Source: CAZZEX01 sp964653285
Lineage (GTDB): Bacteria; Chloroflexota; Anaerolineae; B4-G1
Assembly (NCBI GenBank): GCA_964653285.1
Contig: CAZZEX010000047.1
Coordinates: 1 to 34,643 of the forward strand
Direction of reading: 5' to 3'
DNA: 34,643 nt
Within the stretch, counting starts at the first letter, position 1. The number at the start of each line of letters is the position of its first letter. Positions 7,721-15,302 of the stretch are shown here, piece after piece. A program made the position numbers and the translations under genes. The notes under the pieces are model-generated. The model ran no database searches and had not been told where the DNA came from. It worked only from the letters and a program-made list of their open reading frames with translations.

Positions 7721-7912
7721 ATGGAGAATAAGTGTAGTAACTGGGCTGTGGTATTGATGATGTTGGTGCTGCTCCTGGTACTGGCCGTCGGCCCCGTGGC
7801 CCCTGGCGTGGCTGCGCGGCTGGCGGAATCCCAGGTTGGCACGGTGGAAGTCTGGGATGGGCTGCACGGCCTGTTGGCAGAACCAATGGGTGGCGGCAGC
7901 AGTGGGGGGTAA
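7721..7912 (+). CDS. Small exported peptide with C-terminal Gly-rich tail (63 aa)
   Basis: A strong ribosome binding site (AAGGAGGG) precedes ATG 7721. The 63-residue product has a short polar N-terminus with one lysine, then a hydrophobic stretch WAVVLMMLVLLLVLAVGPVA, so it is probably a signal peptide or a membrane anchor. The remaining 30 residues are mildly acidic and end in GGGSSGG. There is no cysteine after the hydrophobic stretch. I do not recognise a family. It is the first of a tight set (gap of 12 bases to the next start) downstream of a BTAD regulator, which suggests coordinated expression with the two NHLP-clan-like proteins. It could be a secreted signal or structural peptide; that is speculation. 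Confidence 0.7.
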   Translation: MENKCSNWAVVLMMLVLLLVLAVGPVAPGVAARLAESQVGTVEVWDGLHGLLAEPMGGGSSGG

Positions 7913-7924
7913 GGAGGGTCAGCG

Positions 7925-8131
7925 ATGCCAATGCGTGGAGTTGACGAGTTGATCTGGACGGCTCTCACCGATTCCACCTTCCGCGAGCGGTTACTCAACG
8001 GTCACCGTCACGAGGTGGTGGCCAGTTTGAGCCTGACGGAAGCGGAGCGGCAGGCCGTGCTGGCGGTGAAGGCCGATACACTGGACGACTTTGCTGGTGC
8101 GCTCTGCCAGCCCGGGTTCTTCGGCACCTAA
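7925..8131 (+). CDS. NHLP-clan RiPP-leader-like small protein 1 (68 aa)
   Basis: The protein has the features of leader-type small proteins related to nitrile-hydratase leader peptides (Os1348/Franean1_4349-like families in my recollection): a helix LIWTALTDSTFRERLLNG, then SLTEAERQAVLAVKADTLDDFAGAL, then a short tail CQPGFFGT. It is 68 residues with a good GGAGGG ribosome binding site 7-9 bases before ATG 7925. In RiPP systems such leaders carry a C-terminal core that is modified by enzymes; here the tail is only about eight residues and no YcaO, lanthionine or radical SAM maturase is in the window. It may be an orphan precursor or a regulatory protein of the same fold. Confidence 0.72.
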   Translation: MPMRGVDELIWTALTDSTFRERLLNGHRHEVVASLSLTEAERQAVLAVKADTLDDFAGALCQPGFFGT

Positions 8132-8216
8132 AGACTGTTCCTTGCGCAGGTGGCTAGGCCGGGGGCTATGTGACCAGCAGAGAGGTCCCCCGTACTCCAC
8201 CACTGGAGGTAGGTCT

Positions 8217-8417
8217 ATGTCGGCAATAGCGCTCCAAACCCTCATCGGCACCGCGCTGGTAGACCGCGAGTTCTGCGAGGAGTTGCTGAATGGGAAGCGC
8301 CCCATTCTCCTGGCGGACTTCGACGTCACCGACGAGGAACAGGAGATCGTCTTGATCATCAAGGCCGGCTCTATCCGGGAGTTTGCGATTGGGTTATATG
8401 AGTGGCTAACGGCCTAG
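8217..8417 (+). CDS. NHLP-clan RiPP-leader-like small protein 2 (66 aa)
   Basis: This is a diverged paralogue of the preceding protein. Shared positions include LI.TAL.D..F...LLNG.R, then T..E...VL..KA....FA..L. It ends in YEWLTA, so its tail differs completely from that of protein 1, the pattern expected of a conserved leader and a variable C-terminus. GGAGGTAGG precedes ATG 8217. The intergenic spacer of 85 bases shows no clear promoter. Function is unknown; the conserved leader region and tandem copies argue for a specific binding partner. Confidence 0.72.
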   Translation: MSAIALQTLIGTALVDREFCEELLNGKRPILLADFDVTDEEQEIVLIIKAGSIREFAIGLYEWLTA

Positions 8418-8490
8418 GAAGGCTCTGTCTTTTCTCTTCCCACGGCTGTGCCGGTACTTCTACCCGGTACTCTACTCATATCTATGCTGT

Positions 8491-8526
8491 CTGGAGGAGA
8501 AATGGGGCCTGGAGGAGAAATGGGGC
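8491..8526 (+). repeat. Tandem duplication of ribosome binding site plus start codon
   Basis: CTGGAGGAGAAATGGGGC is repeated exactly (8491-8508, 8509-8526). Each copy holds GGAGGAGAA and an ATG (8502, 8520), in the same frame. A further imperfect 15-base tandem repeat (GAGTACTCTGACAGG / GAGTGCTCTGACAAG) follows directly. Confidence 0.9.
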
Positions 8527-9305
8527 TGGAGTACTCTGACAGGGAGTGCTCTGACAAGGAACCTCCAAATACAGAGGTCTTCCTCGTCGAATGCCTGGCA
8601 TGGGGGTTGTTGCGGGCCTACGGCATTGAAGAGCCTCCCGTCCCTGTGCGGGAGATGGTCAAGCACCCCCTTCCCATCTTCGAGCACCTGACTCTCCTGG
8701 AATTGAGCCTGGGGTTGTACGATGCCACCTATCGGTCCCTCCTCGATGGCTCGCGGCTGATCGCGGTTGACCTCACAAAACCCCGTCCTGTTCAGCGTGC
8801 GAGTATGGCGCGGGAGATGTACGTGGCCTTCTGCCGCTCCTCCCGCGCGGCTGAGCTGCGCTGGCCCTGCGAGCAGCCCTACGTCCGCAGCGATCTCTTC
8901 GCACGCTGCCTGCTGATGCCGGCCGCCTGGGTGCGGCGAGCCTATGCCGAGGCCATCCCCCTGGAGCACCTGGCTGCCTGTTTCGGCGTCCCGGCTCGCA
9001 TGGTGGCCCGGCGTCTGAGCGAGGTAGGCCACCACCGCCCTCGGTTTGGCTTAGGAGTGTCACTTACCGAGGCCCTGTTCTCCCTGAAGGAGCCCTGGCG
9101 GGGCCGGTTTCTGGACCTGGTGGCCAACCTGGCCACGAAGCAGACGTGGGGCCAGCGACTGCCGACGCAGGATGAGGTGGCGGTTTGGCTGGGTGCCAAT
9201 CCGGGCCTGTACCAAGACATGAGGTATATGTTGGACGCGTGGCAGAGGCCAGGGAACGTTGTGGTTCACCACGCCACTAGCCTCGTCCAGGCTTTAGTTG
9301 CGTAG
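8502..9305 (+). CDS. ImmA/IrrE-like (DUF955) protein lacking the zinc-protease motif
   Basis: The layout matches COG2856/ImmA-IrrE metallopeptidases: an N-terminal PVPVREMVKHPLP segment, SRLIAVDL, then the helix that should hold HEXXH, then DLFARCLLMPAAWVRRA, and helices ending in FGVPARMVARRLSEVGH. The helix reads ASMAREMYVAFCRS, so the histidines are absent and proteolysis is unlikely. ImmA/IrrE proteins normally cleave repressors to switch gene expression; a dead version may act as a binding regulator. Two equivalent starts (ATG 8502, ATG 8520) come from an 18-bp duplication; ATG 8484 and GTG 8448 are also in frame. It follows the leader-like genes on the same strand and may belong to their system. 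Confidence 0.75.
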   Translation: MGPGGEMGLEYSDRECSDKEPPNTEVFLVECLAWGLLRAYGIEEPPVPVREMVKHPLPIFEHLTLLELSLGLYDATYRSLLDGSRLIAVDLTKPRPVQRASMAREMYVAFCRSSRAAELRWPCEQPYVRSDLFARCLLMPAAWVRRAYAEAIPLEHLAACFGVPARMVARRLSEVGHHRPRFGLGVSLTEALFSLKEPWRGRFLDLVANLATKQTWGQRLPTQDEVAVWLGANPGLYQDMRYMLDAWQRPGNVVVHHATSLVQALVA

Positions 9306-9362
9306 TTTGGTTCGTGACGCCACCGGGCACAAGTGGGCGGCACCGTATGGTGTGGTCCCGCG

Positions 9363-11046
9363 TCAGAGCGTGCGCGCAAACCATAGCCGCGCCACTCGTC
9401 GGGTTCCCGACTCGACGGTGGCCCCCGCACCTATGCGCTGACCGCATACCCACACGATTTCGCCGTCCGTCGTGAGTAGCGGTACGTGGTCACGCCAGGC
9501 GCGAGGGATCTTGAGGTTGGTCATAAACGCGCTCAATTTGACGCTGTGCCCCCCCATCCCCTGGGGCCGGAAGCGGTCTCCCCGGCGGCGGGGGCGCAGC
9601 GCCAGCGGGCTGGCAAGCGTGTCCGCGTCGAAGTAGGCCGTCCAGGGGTCGGGATTGGCGGCTATCTGGTGTGCGTCCCACCTCTCCAGCACCTCCGCCC
9701 GCAATGCCCACTCCGACCGCAGGAGCGGCGTCGTGCCGGGCACCTGCACAGGCAGCGGTTCGGCGCTCCACAGCAGCGGTTCGTCAGGCGGAGGGCCGGC
9801 GTCACCCGCGTCGCCCACGGTCAGTGTGTCGTAGCCTACAGTGAGCGCCAGGCCCATCGGTAGCGTGGCCTGCGCGCCGGTCTCTTCCCCCAGTCCCACC
9901 TGCCGGGCGTTTTCCACGTGGACGAAATCCACGTCGCGCAGGTTTATTCGCAGGCGGCAGGCCGCCTGGCGCAGGGTGGCGCGCTGCAGGGCCACCGGCA
10001 GTGCCCGCCAGGTTGCCCGGTCGAAGACAATGGCTGCCTCTCGTTCCTCCTGCACCACTTTGACCCAGGCTTGCTCCCGCAGTTGGGTCAGCAGTTCGTA
10101 GTCAGTAGCGACGACGGCGGCGGTGTGGCACAGCCGGACGCGGACGTTGGGGTTGTAGGTCTCCAGTAGCGGCAGCAACTCGTGGCGAAGACGGTTGCGG
10201 AAGTAGGTGGTGTCCAGGTTAGAGCGGTCGAAGCGCGGCGTGAGGCCCTGACTGGCGCAGTAGCGCTCGATCTCGGGGCGCGGAACTTCCAGGAGGGGGC
10301 GGATGAGCTGGATGCTGGATGCTGGATGCTGGTTATTGGATGTTAGAGATTGGAGGAAGGGGTCGAGCAACCGGTAACTCGCAAGCGAGGTCAGGGGGAG
10401 CATGCCGCGCAGCCCTGCCGGCCCGGCTCCCCGTAGGAAATGCATCAGCACCGTCTCAGCCTGGTCGTCGGCGTTGTGTCCCACTGCGATTTTGTCCGCG
10501 CTGATCTCCCCGGCCACTCGCGCCAGGAATGTGTAGCGCACGCGCCGGGCCGCCTCCTCGAAGGCCAGCCGGTGTGCGCGGGCCAGTGCTGGCACGTCCT
10601 GTTTCTCGATCGTGACCGGAAGCCCCCATTCGGCGGCCAGCGCCGCCACGAACTCGGCGTCGGCGTCGGCCTCTGCCCCGCGTGCGCCGTGGTGCAGGTG
10701 GGCCACGTGGAGTCGCAGGCGGTATTCCTCGCGCAGGCGCAGCAGGACGTGGAGCAGGCAGATCGAGTCTGGCCCGCCAGAGACGCCGACGATCACCCTC
10801 TCCCCCTCCTCGCGGGGGGGGGGGGGGGGGGAAGCGGGGGGGCAAGTTTTAGCTTTTGGGCCCGGGAGTGGGATAANNNNNNNNNNCGCGCCGGCGCTGC
10901 TGGCCGTGGTGCCGGCTTTTTGGGGGGGGCCCCCCCCCCCCCCCCCCCAACACCCCCCCCCCCCCCCCGGGGGGGGGGGGGGGGGGGGGAACGAGCAGGC
11001 CATGTTTCTCGATTGTGCGCCGGACTTGCTTCAGAAGGTCGGCCAA
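9363..11046 (-). CDS. tilS: tRNA(Ile)-lysidine synthase, interrupted by an assembly gap
   Basis: TilS ligates lysine to C34 of tRNA-Ile(CAU) so it reads AUA. The PP-loop signature VIVGVSGGPDS, the following HVAHLHHGARG and VGHNADDQAETVLMHFLRG are all present, followed by the TilS middle region and a C-terminal domain (LRPRRRGDRFRPQGMGG). The true N-terminus (MADLLKQVRRTIEKHGLLV) begins at a TTG start at 11046, 3 bases after the EF-Tu-like gene stop. Between it and GERVIVG lie poly-G, ten Ns and poly-C (about 10815-10991), which is almost certainly not real sequence. The frame breaks there, so the record is damaged although the gene is likely intact. Heptamer repeats at 10307-10355 encode an extra SNNQHPASSIQL stretch inside the protein. 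Confidence 0.9.
10307..10355. repeat. Heptamer repeat array (7 units) inside tilS
   Basis: GCTGGAT x3, then GCTGGTT, ATTGGAT, GTTAGAG and ATTGGAG in exact 7-base register. Read on the coding strand it gives NNQHPASSIQ, the same peptide as the array in rnc at 17320. Confidence 0.9.
10815..10991. other. Low-quality scaffold join: poly-G / N10 / poly-C
   Basis: There are runs of about 18 G, ten N (10877-10886), G8, C18 or more, C16 and G22 within about 175 bases. Homologues of TilS need only a few residues here. The pattern fits poly-G read ends from two-colour sequencing built into contig ends and then scaffolded. Confidence 0.9.
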
Positions 11047-11049
11047 GGG

Positions 11050-11301
11050 CTACGTCACTTTGTAGACGCGGTCGCCAGTTCGCACTCGGAACTGGACCTT
11101 GATCCCTATCTCGTCGCCGGGACCGGCCTCACTTACATCCTGGTGCATGATTTGCATTGAGGTGACCTCCTGCTCGAAGTCGGTCGTGTGCCCCCGGATG
11201 TGAATGCGGTCGCCCACGGTGAGATTGTCCGTCAGTGCGATCCCGGAGACGCCGATTCTACTGAACCAGTGATTCACTTTGCCGATAAGTTTCTCCGCCA
11301 T
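11050..11301 (-). CDS. EF-Tu domain-2-like small protein
   Basis: The 83-residue protein reads as a single beta-barrel like domain 2 of translational GTPases: KLIGKVNHWFSRIGVSGIAL, LTVGDRIHIRG, DFEQEVTSMQI, AGPGDEIGIKV, GDRVYKV. Stand-alone copies annotated as translation elongation factor-like proteins occur in many bacteria and archaea, and their role is not established. No GTPase domain is present. Its stop lies 3 bases before the TTG start of tilS, so the two are probably cotranslated. The start is ATG 11301. Confidence 0.82.
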   Translation of the reverse strand: MAEKLIGKVNHWFSRIGVSGIALTDNLTVGDRIHIRGHTTDFEQEVTSMQIMHQDVSEAGPGDEIGIKVQFRVRTGDRVYKVT

Positions 11302-11337
11302 TATACCCTGTCCTCCTGATCCTGGCTATTGGTTGTG

Positions 11338-11362
11338 CGGGCGACCGCGAGGGTCGCTCCTA
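11338..11362. repeat. Short palindromic repeat
   Basis: GCGACC and GGTCGC flank a 5-base loop, followed by GCTCCTAC. The form (GTAGGAGCGACC..GGTCGCC on the minus strand) resembles a common dispersed intergenic palindrome. It overlaps the stop codon of the upstream gene. Confidence 0.5.
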
Positions 11363-12544
11363 CAAGCGGATCACTGAGCCGCAGTACTCGCAAGTGATCT
11401 CCCGCATGCCGCGCACGACCTCGACGTCGAGGGTCGCACCGCAGGTTGGGCACTTGGTCGGAGCAGTGTGGGCGGTCTCCACCGCCGCCTCGTCCTTCGG
11501 TCGCGTGCGTTCCCTGGCAATCTCTCCCGACTTGACCCGGCCGATCAGCCCGGCCCACTCCTCATTCTCAGTGTCGCGCAGGCGGAGCGTGGCACCGCTC
11601 AGGTCGGCCTCGGGGGCAAAGAACAGTTCCAGCATCTCCTTGTGCCCCAGGAATCCCTTCTGGCTGGTCTTGATTTCCTCGATCTGTCCGCTGGGCACCT
11701 CGAAGATGAGTTGCTGGGCTGTCTCCTTCTCGGTGGTGATGAATAGCACCTTTTTGGTGGCGATCTTCTCTTTCTGCTCGAAGATCAGCCGCTCGTCGGT
11801 CAGGTAAAGCACTCCCTCTGGCCCTTCCTTCTTGGTCTCCATGTACTGGGCCCGGCAGGCCGCCACGGGATCCTCGGCCGGATAAAGTTGGAAACTGGCC
11901 TCGTCTACCTGATCGAGCAGAAAGCGAATCTGCTCCACCTGGGAGCGGGTCTGATTCACGTTTTGCTGGAGTGTCTTGTACATCGCCTCGACCGCCGATT
12001 GTGCTGCTCTTGCCTTACGCTCGAGTGCATTGATTGCGCTCTCGGCGCGGGCCACCTGGGAGGCGCGGCCGCTCATTGCCTGTCTCAGCGCGCTTTCGGC
12101 CTCGTCGGCCTCCCGCTCTAGTTCCCGCATGCGCCGGGTCACCTCGCGGGACACGCGGTCGTGCATCTCCTCCCACTGCTCGGCCATCACGCCCACCTTC
12201 CGCTCCAGGAAACTGCGGAAGACGTAGCCCCGGGTGCGCAGTTCTTCGATCTCGGTTGGGAGCAGTGATAGGGCTGTTTCGATGTCGGCCATCTTGTTGT
12301 GCACGCTGGTCAGCAGCAACGATTCCTGCAGGCTGCCCAACTGGCTTTGAAGCCCGTCCAGTTTGGCCCGAGTTTCTTCGCTCAACGCTCCGGCCGGCGC
12401 GGCCAGGCTCACTCTTGAGCCCTTTTTTTGCACCCTGGTGGTGGATCGGGTGGTTACTGAGGTTTTCTTCGACTTTGTCGCCCTGCGTTGTTGTCTTTCT
12501 TCTGCGGGGCTCGAAGTTTTTCTTATGGATTTCTTGCTGCTCAT
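11360..12544 (-). CDS. Coiled-coil / PH-like / zinc-ribbon protein of unknown function
   Basis: The 394-residue protein has a basic, Ser/Thr-rich first 45 residues. A long heptad-rich coiled coil follows (about 55-220, e.g. SREVTRRMRELEREADEAESA), then a globular beta-rich region (about 240-340: GVLYLTDERLIFEQKEKIATKKVLF) resembling a GRAM/PH-like fold. It ends in a zinc ribbon CPTCGATL...CEYCGSVI. I do not recognise a named family. The zinc ribbon and lysine-rich start suggest binding to nucleic acid or protein partners. GGAGG lies 7 bases before ATG 12544. It sits between prfB and the EF-Tu-like gene, 15 bases after prfB, so it may be read with translation genes. Confidence 0.75.
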   Translation of the reverse strand: MSSKKSIRKTSSPAEERQQRRATKSKKTSVTTRSTTRVQKKGSRVSLAAPAGALSEETRAKLDGLQSQLGSLQESLLLTSVHNKMADIETALSLLPTEIEELRTRGYVFRSFLERKVGVMAEQWEEMHDRVSREVTRRMRELEREADEAESALRQAMSGRASQVARAESAINALERKARAAQSAVEAMYKTLQQNVNQTRSQVEQIRFLLDQVDEASFQLYPAEDPVAACRAQYMETKKEGPEGVLYLTDERLIFEQKEKIATKKVLFITTEKETAQQLIFEVPSGQIEEIKTSQKGFLGHKEMLELFFAPEADLSGATLRLRDTENEEWAGLIGRVKSGEIARERTRPKDEAAVETAHTAPTKCPTCGATLDVEVVRGMREITCEYCGSVIRL

Positions 12545-12559
12545 TCTCTGCCTCCTGTT

Positions 12560-13691
12560 CTAGTGTCCGTTGCCAGCCCCCCCAGCATCTATCGGGGTCC
12601 CCGTCGTGGTCCCCATTGTAAGTCGCAGGTAGGCTTCTATGAACTCGTCCAGCCGTCCGTCGAGCACCGCCCGCACGTTGCCGGTCTCGTGGGCGGTCCG
12701 GTGGTCCTTGACCATCTGGTAAGGGTGCAGTACGTAGGAGCGAATCTGGTTGCCCCATCCAGCGTCCACGTGTTTCCCCTTCAATGCGGCGATCTCCGCG
12801 CGCCGTTTCTCTTCCTCCAGTTGGAGCAGCCGTGCCCGCAACACGCGCAATGCCGTCTCCCGGTTCTGGGTTTGCGATCTCTCGTTCTGGCAGGAGGCGA
12901 CGATGCCGGTGGGGACGTGGGTGATGCGCACCGCCGTCTCGTTTTTCTGCATGTGCTGGCCGCCAGCCGACGACGCGCGGAAGGTATCAATCTGCAGGTC
13001 GTTCGGGTCAACCGTCACCGAGACGTCGTCGCCGAGGTCGGGCCAGACCTCGACCAACGCGAAGGAGGTATGGCGGCGATGGGCCGCGTCGAAGGGGGAG
13101 AGCCGCACCAACCGGTGCACTCCGCGCTCGGCGCACAGATAGCCGTAGGCGTAGGGGCCGGAGACGGTGACGGTGGCTCGCTTGATGCCAGCCTCCTCAC
13201 CATGGAGCCGGTCCACTACGTCGGCTTCGTATCCGCGTGTCTCGGCCCAGCGCAGGTACATGCGCAACAGCGTCTCGGCCCAGTCCTGGGCATCGGTGCC
13301 GCCAGCGCCAGCGTGGATGGCCAGAATGGCGTTGCCCCGGTCGTGGGGACCGGGGAGGAGCAGGTGGAACTCCAGCCGCTCTATCTCCTGCTCCAATGCC
13401 TCCGTCTCGGCGGCCAGTGCACCCCCCAGGCTCTCGTCACCCAGCGCGGCGAGTTCCAGCGCGTCCTGCCCCCGCTGCTTCAGCGTGTTCCAGCGCTCCT
13501 CCTCCTCTCGCAGGCCGGAGAGGCGGCGCATCACCGCCTGCGCCGCCTCGGGGTCGTCCCAGAAATCGGGAGCGTTGGCGCGCTTCTCCAGTTGGGTGAT
13601 CTCCTGTTCCTTGGCCGTCAGGTCAAAGACGCCTCCGGATGTGTTCCAGTTTCTCTTTCAGAGCCGTCAGGCGATTACGAAGTTCTTCCAC
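12560..13691 (-). CDS. prfB: Peptide chain release factor 2 with programmed +1 frameshift
   Basis: RF2 releases peptides at UAA/UGA. The SPF anticodon-like tripeptide (VRLSPFDAAHRR) and the GGQ loop (SSAGGQHMQKNETAVRITH) are both present. A first frame starts at GTG 13691 (GGAGG 5 bases upstream), gives 22 codons and meets TGA at 13625-13623. The sequence CGGAGGCGTCTTTGAC carries the internal Shine-Dalgarno, the slippery CTT and TGA-C, as in the E. coli autoregulatory site. After slipping one base the second frame runs from 13624 to 12560, giving about 376 residues. Too little RF2 leaves UGA unread and promotes the shift, so RF2 tunes its own level. The coding region should be joined as 13691-13626 and 13624-12560. 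Confidence 0.96.
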
Positions 13692-13717
13692 ATATACCTC
13701 CTATTCAACTGCCTCAT

Positions 13718-13960
13718 TCAACTAACAGCAAGTGCCAATTCGGCACGCTCACCAGTGGCTTCGTTGATCACTAGAAGCCTGCCTGTATCTTCACGCCACA
13801 GTTGCTCATTCGCGTTTAATAATTCGATGCCGTATATCGTTCCATCGGGAGCCATATCCACGACTAACTCGTCGCTAATCCGAATTGTTTCTATTTCAGT
13901 CTGTTTCTCTTGAAAGCGAATGTAAGCGATGTTGTAGCGGGGATCATACGTGAATCTCAT
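13718..13960 (-). CDS. DUF2283 small protein
   Basis: This 80-residue protein begins MRFTYDPRYNIAYIRFQ and contains ISDELVVDMAPDGTIYGIELLNA, the signature of DUF2283. GGAGAGGAGG precedes ATG 13960. DUF2283 proteins are often found directly after DUF4258 proteins, as here (gap 23 bases), and the pair is commonly suspected to be a toxin-antitoxin-like module. No experimental function is visible from sequence. Confidence 0.85.
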   Translation of the reverse strand: MRFTYDPRYNIAYIRFQEKQTEIETIRISDELVVDMAPDGTIYGIELLNANEQLWREDTGRLLVINEATGERAELALAVS

Positions 13961-13983
13961 GGTACGGCCTCCTCTCCAGGTAC

Positions 13984-14199
13984 TCAGAAATAGCGTGTGA
14001 TGGTCGTAATGACCAGCCAATCGGGGCCTTCCCGAACAGCATAGGCCTCTACCTGTTTGGTTCTATAATACTTGCCTCGCCACTCGCTATCAAACGGGAA
14101 GTTGCGTCTAAAGCCTGCGCGTCCAAACTTAGCCGGGAACTGCTCGCCTTGTTCGACTGTCGCTCTTACCTCATCCTCAATAGCGCCGCGCTCTTTCAT
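13984..14199 (-). CDS. DUF4258 protein, N-terminus apparently cut by an in-frame stop
   Basis: The 71 residues (KERGAIEDEVRATVEQGE, then FRRNFPFDSEWRGKYYRTKQVEAYAV) match the DUF4258 family, which is linked to RelE-like toxin folds. The conserved leading segment VRFHPHARERM is encoded in the same frame just upstream of ATG 14199. The best ribosome binding site (AGGAGG, 7 bases before ATG 14259) would start that longer frame, but TAA at 14241-14239 interrupts it after six codons. Either the gene is a recent pseudogene, the base calls are wrong, or translation restarts at 14199. It lies between ftsY and the DUF2283 gene. Confidence 0.6.
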   Translation of the reverse strand: MKERGAIEDEVRATVEQGEQFPAKFGRAGFRRNFPFDSEWRGKYYRTKQVEAYAVREGPDWLVITTITRYF

Positions 14200-14270
14200 G
14201 CGCTCTCGGGCATGTGGGTGAAAACGAACTGCTATAGTTTAACTTCCTTCCCATCTCATATCGCTACCTC

Positions 14271-15182
14271 CTACCCCAACAATCCCTCCACAAACGCATC
14301 GGCGTCGAACGGGGCCAGGTCCTCCAGACCTTCCCCAGTGCCGACGAAGCGCACCGGTAGTCCTAACTCGCGGGCGATGGTGAAGACCATCCCGCCTCTG
14401 GCGGTGCTGTCCAACTTGGCCAGCACTACGCCGGTCACCTCCACCGCTTCCTGGAAGTGCCGCGCCTGCGACAGCGCATTCTGCCCGGTGGTGGCGTCGA
14501 GCACCAGCAGCGTCTCGTGGGGTGCACCCTCGACGTTCTTCGCCGCCACCTTCCGCACTTTCCGCAACTCGGCCATCAGGTTGTACTGCGTGTGCAGCCG
14601 CCCGGCGGTATCGGCGATCACCATGTCCATCCCCCGCGACCGTGCCGCCTGCAGGGCGTCGAAGACGACCGCGCCTGGATCACCCCCCTCCGGACCGGTG
14701 ACGATGTTCACGCCTGCCCGCCCCGCCCAGACCCTCAATTGATCCATCGCTGCGGCGCGGAACGTGTCAGCCGCTGCCAGCAGCACCCGACGGCCCTCTT
14801 GCCGGTAGCGGTGGGCCAGTTTGGCGATGCTCGTCGTCTTGCCGGACCCGTTCACGCCGACGATGAGCACCACGTCCAGCGGGCGGCCTCCCAGGTTGAG
14901 TGGTGGCGGGTCAGGCAGCAGCGCCCGCAGTTCTTCCCGCAACGCTGTCTGGAGTGCGCCAGACTGTAGAATTGCTTCGTCGCGGGCGCGCTTCCGCAGC
15001 CGTTCGACCAGGTAGAGCGTCGTCTCCACGCCCACATCGGCCTGAATCAACAACTCCTCCAGTTCGTTCCAGGTGGTGGCCGTCACCTGGCTGGCGCCCA
15101 GCAGCCCCGCGATGCGGCTAAAGACCGCGCTGCGCGTACGGGTCAAACTGTCTTTGATTGAGTGGGCGATTCCGCTAGCCAT
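14271..15182 (-). CDS. ftsY: Signal recognition particle receptor FtsY
   Basis: FtsY is the SRP-type GTPase that docks the SRP-ribosome complex at the membrane. The 303-residue protein has an N domain (about 1-95) and a G domain with GVNGSGKTTSIAKLA (P-loop), DTFRAAAMDQL, DTAGRLHTQ, and AKLDSTARGG; the C-terminus ends GLEDLAPFDADAFVEGLLG, as in other FtsY proteins. The acidic A domain is short or absent, as in many non-proteobacteria. The start is ATG 15182. The promoter lies about 95 bases upstream with a consensus -10 box. Confidence 0.96.
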   Translation of the reverse strand: MASGIAHSIKDSLTRTRSAVFSRIAGLLGASQVTATTWNELEELLIQADVGVETTLYLVERLRKRARDEAILQSGALQTALREELRALLPDPPPLNLGGRPLDVVLIVGVNGSGKTTSIAKLAHRYRQEGRRVLLAAADTFRAAAMDQLRVWAGRAGVNIVTGPEGGDPGAVVFDALQAARSRGMDMVIADTAGRLHTQYNLMAELRKVRKVAAKNVEGAPHETLLVLDATTGQNALSQARHFQEAVEVTGVVLAKLDSTARGGMVFTIARELGLPVRFVGTGEGLEDLAPFDADAFVEGLLG

Positions 15183-15243
15183 AGCGCACTCATTTCAATG
15201 AACGTGACCAAACGCACAGGGGCGGTAGTGAAATATTGATCTC

Positions 15244-15278
15244 CTACCAACTACCAATTTGCCAATCTACCAAATTAT
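15244..15278. repeat. Heptamer repeat array (CTACCAA-type)
   Basis: CTACCAA x2, TTTGCCA, ATCTACC, AAATTAT in 7-base register. The array's edge contains the ftsY -10 box. Confidence 0.75.
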
Positions 15279-15302
15279 ACCCCAAAGCCTATGGTTGGGC
15301 AA
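15274..15302 (-). promoter_or_regulatory. Promoter of ftsY
   Basis: On the minus strand TTGCCC (15302-15297), a 17-base spacer and a perfect TATAAT (15279-15274). The leader to ATG 15182 is about 85 bases. Confidence 0.65.

Noticed and set aside
7721..8417. A complete RiPP biosynthetic cluster
   Set aside because: No maturation enzyme, peptidase or exporter is found in the window; only leader-like proteins and one exported peptide are present.
10815..10991. G-quadruplex or regulatory poly-G element
   Set aside because: The runs flank an N gap inside an otherwise normal tilS gene; an artefact is the simpler explanation.
10440..11160. Plus-strand proteins rich in Pro/Gly across the gap
   Set aside because: They are opposite-strand readings of tilS and of the homopolymer artefact.
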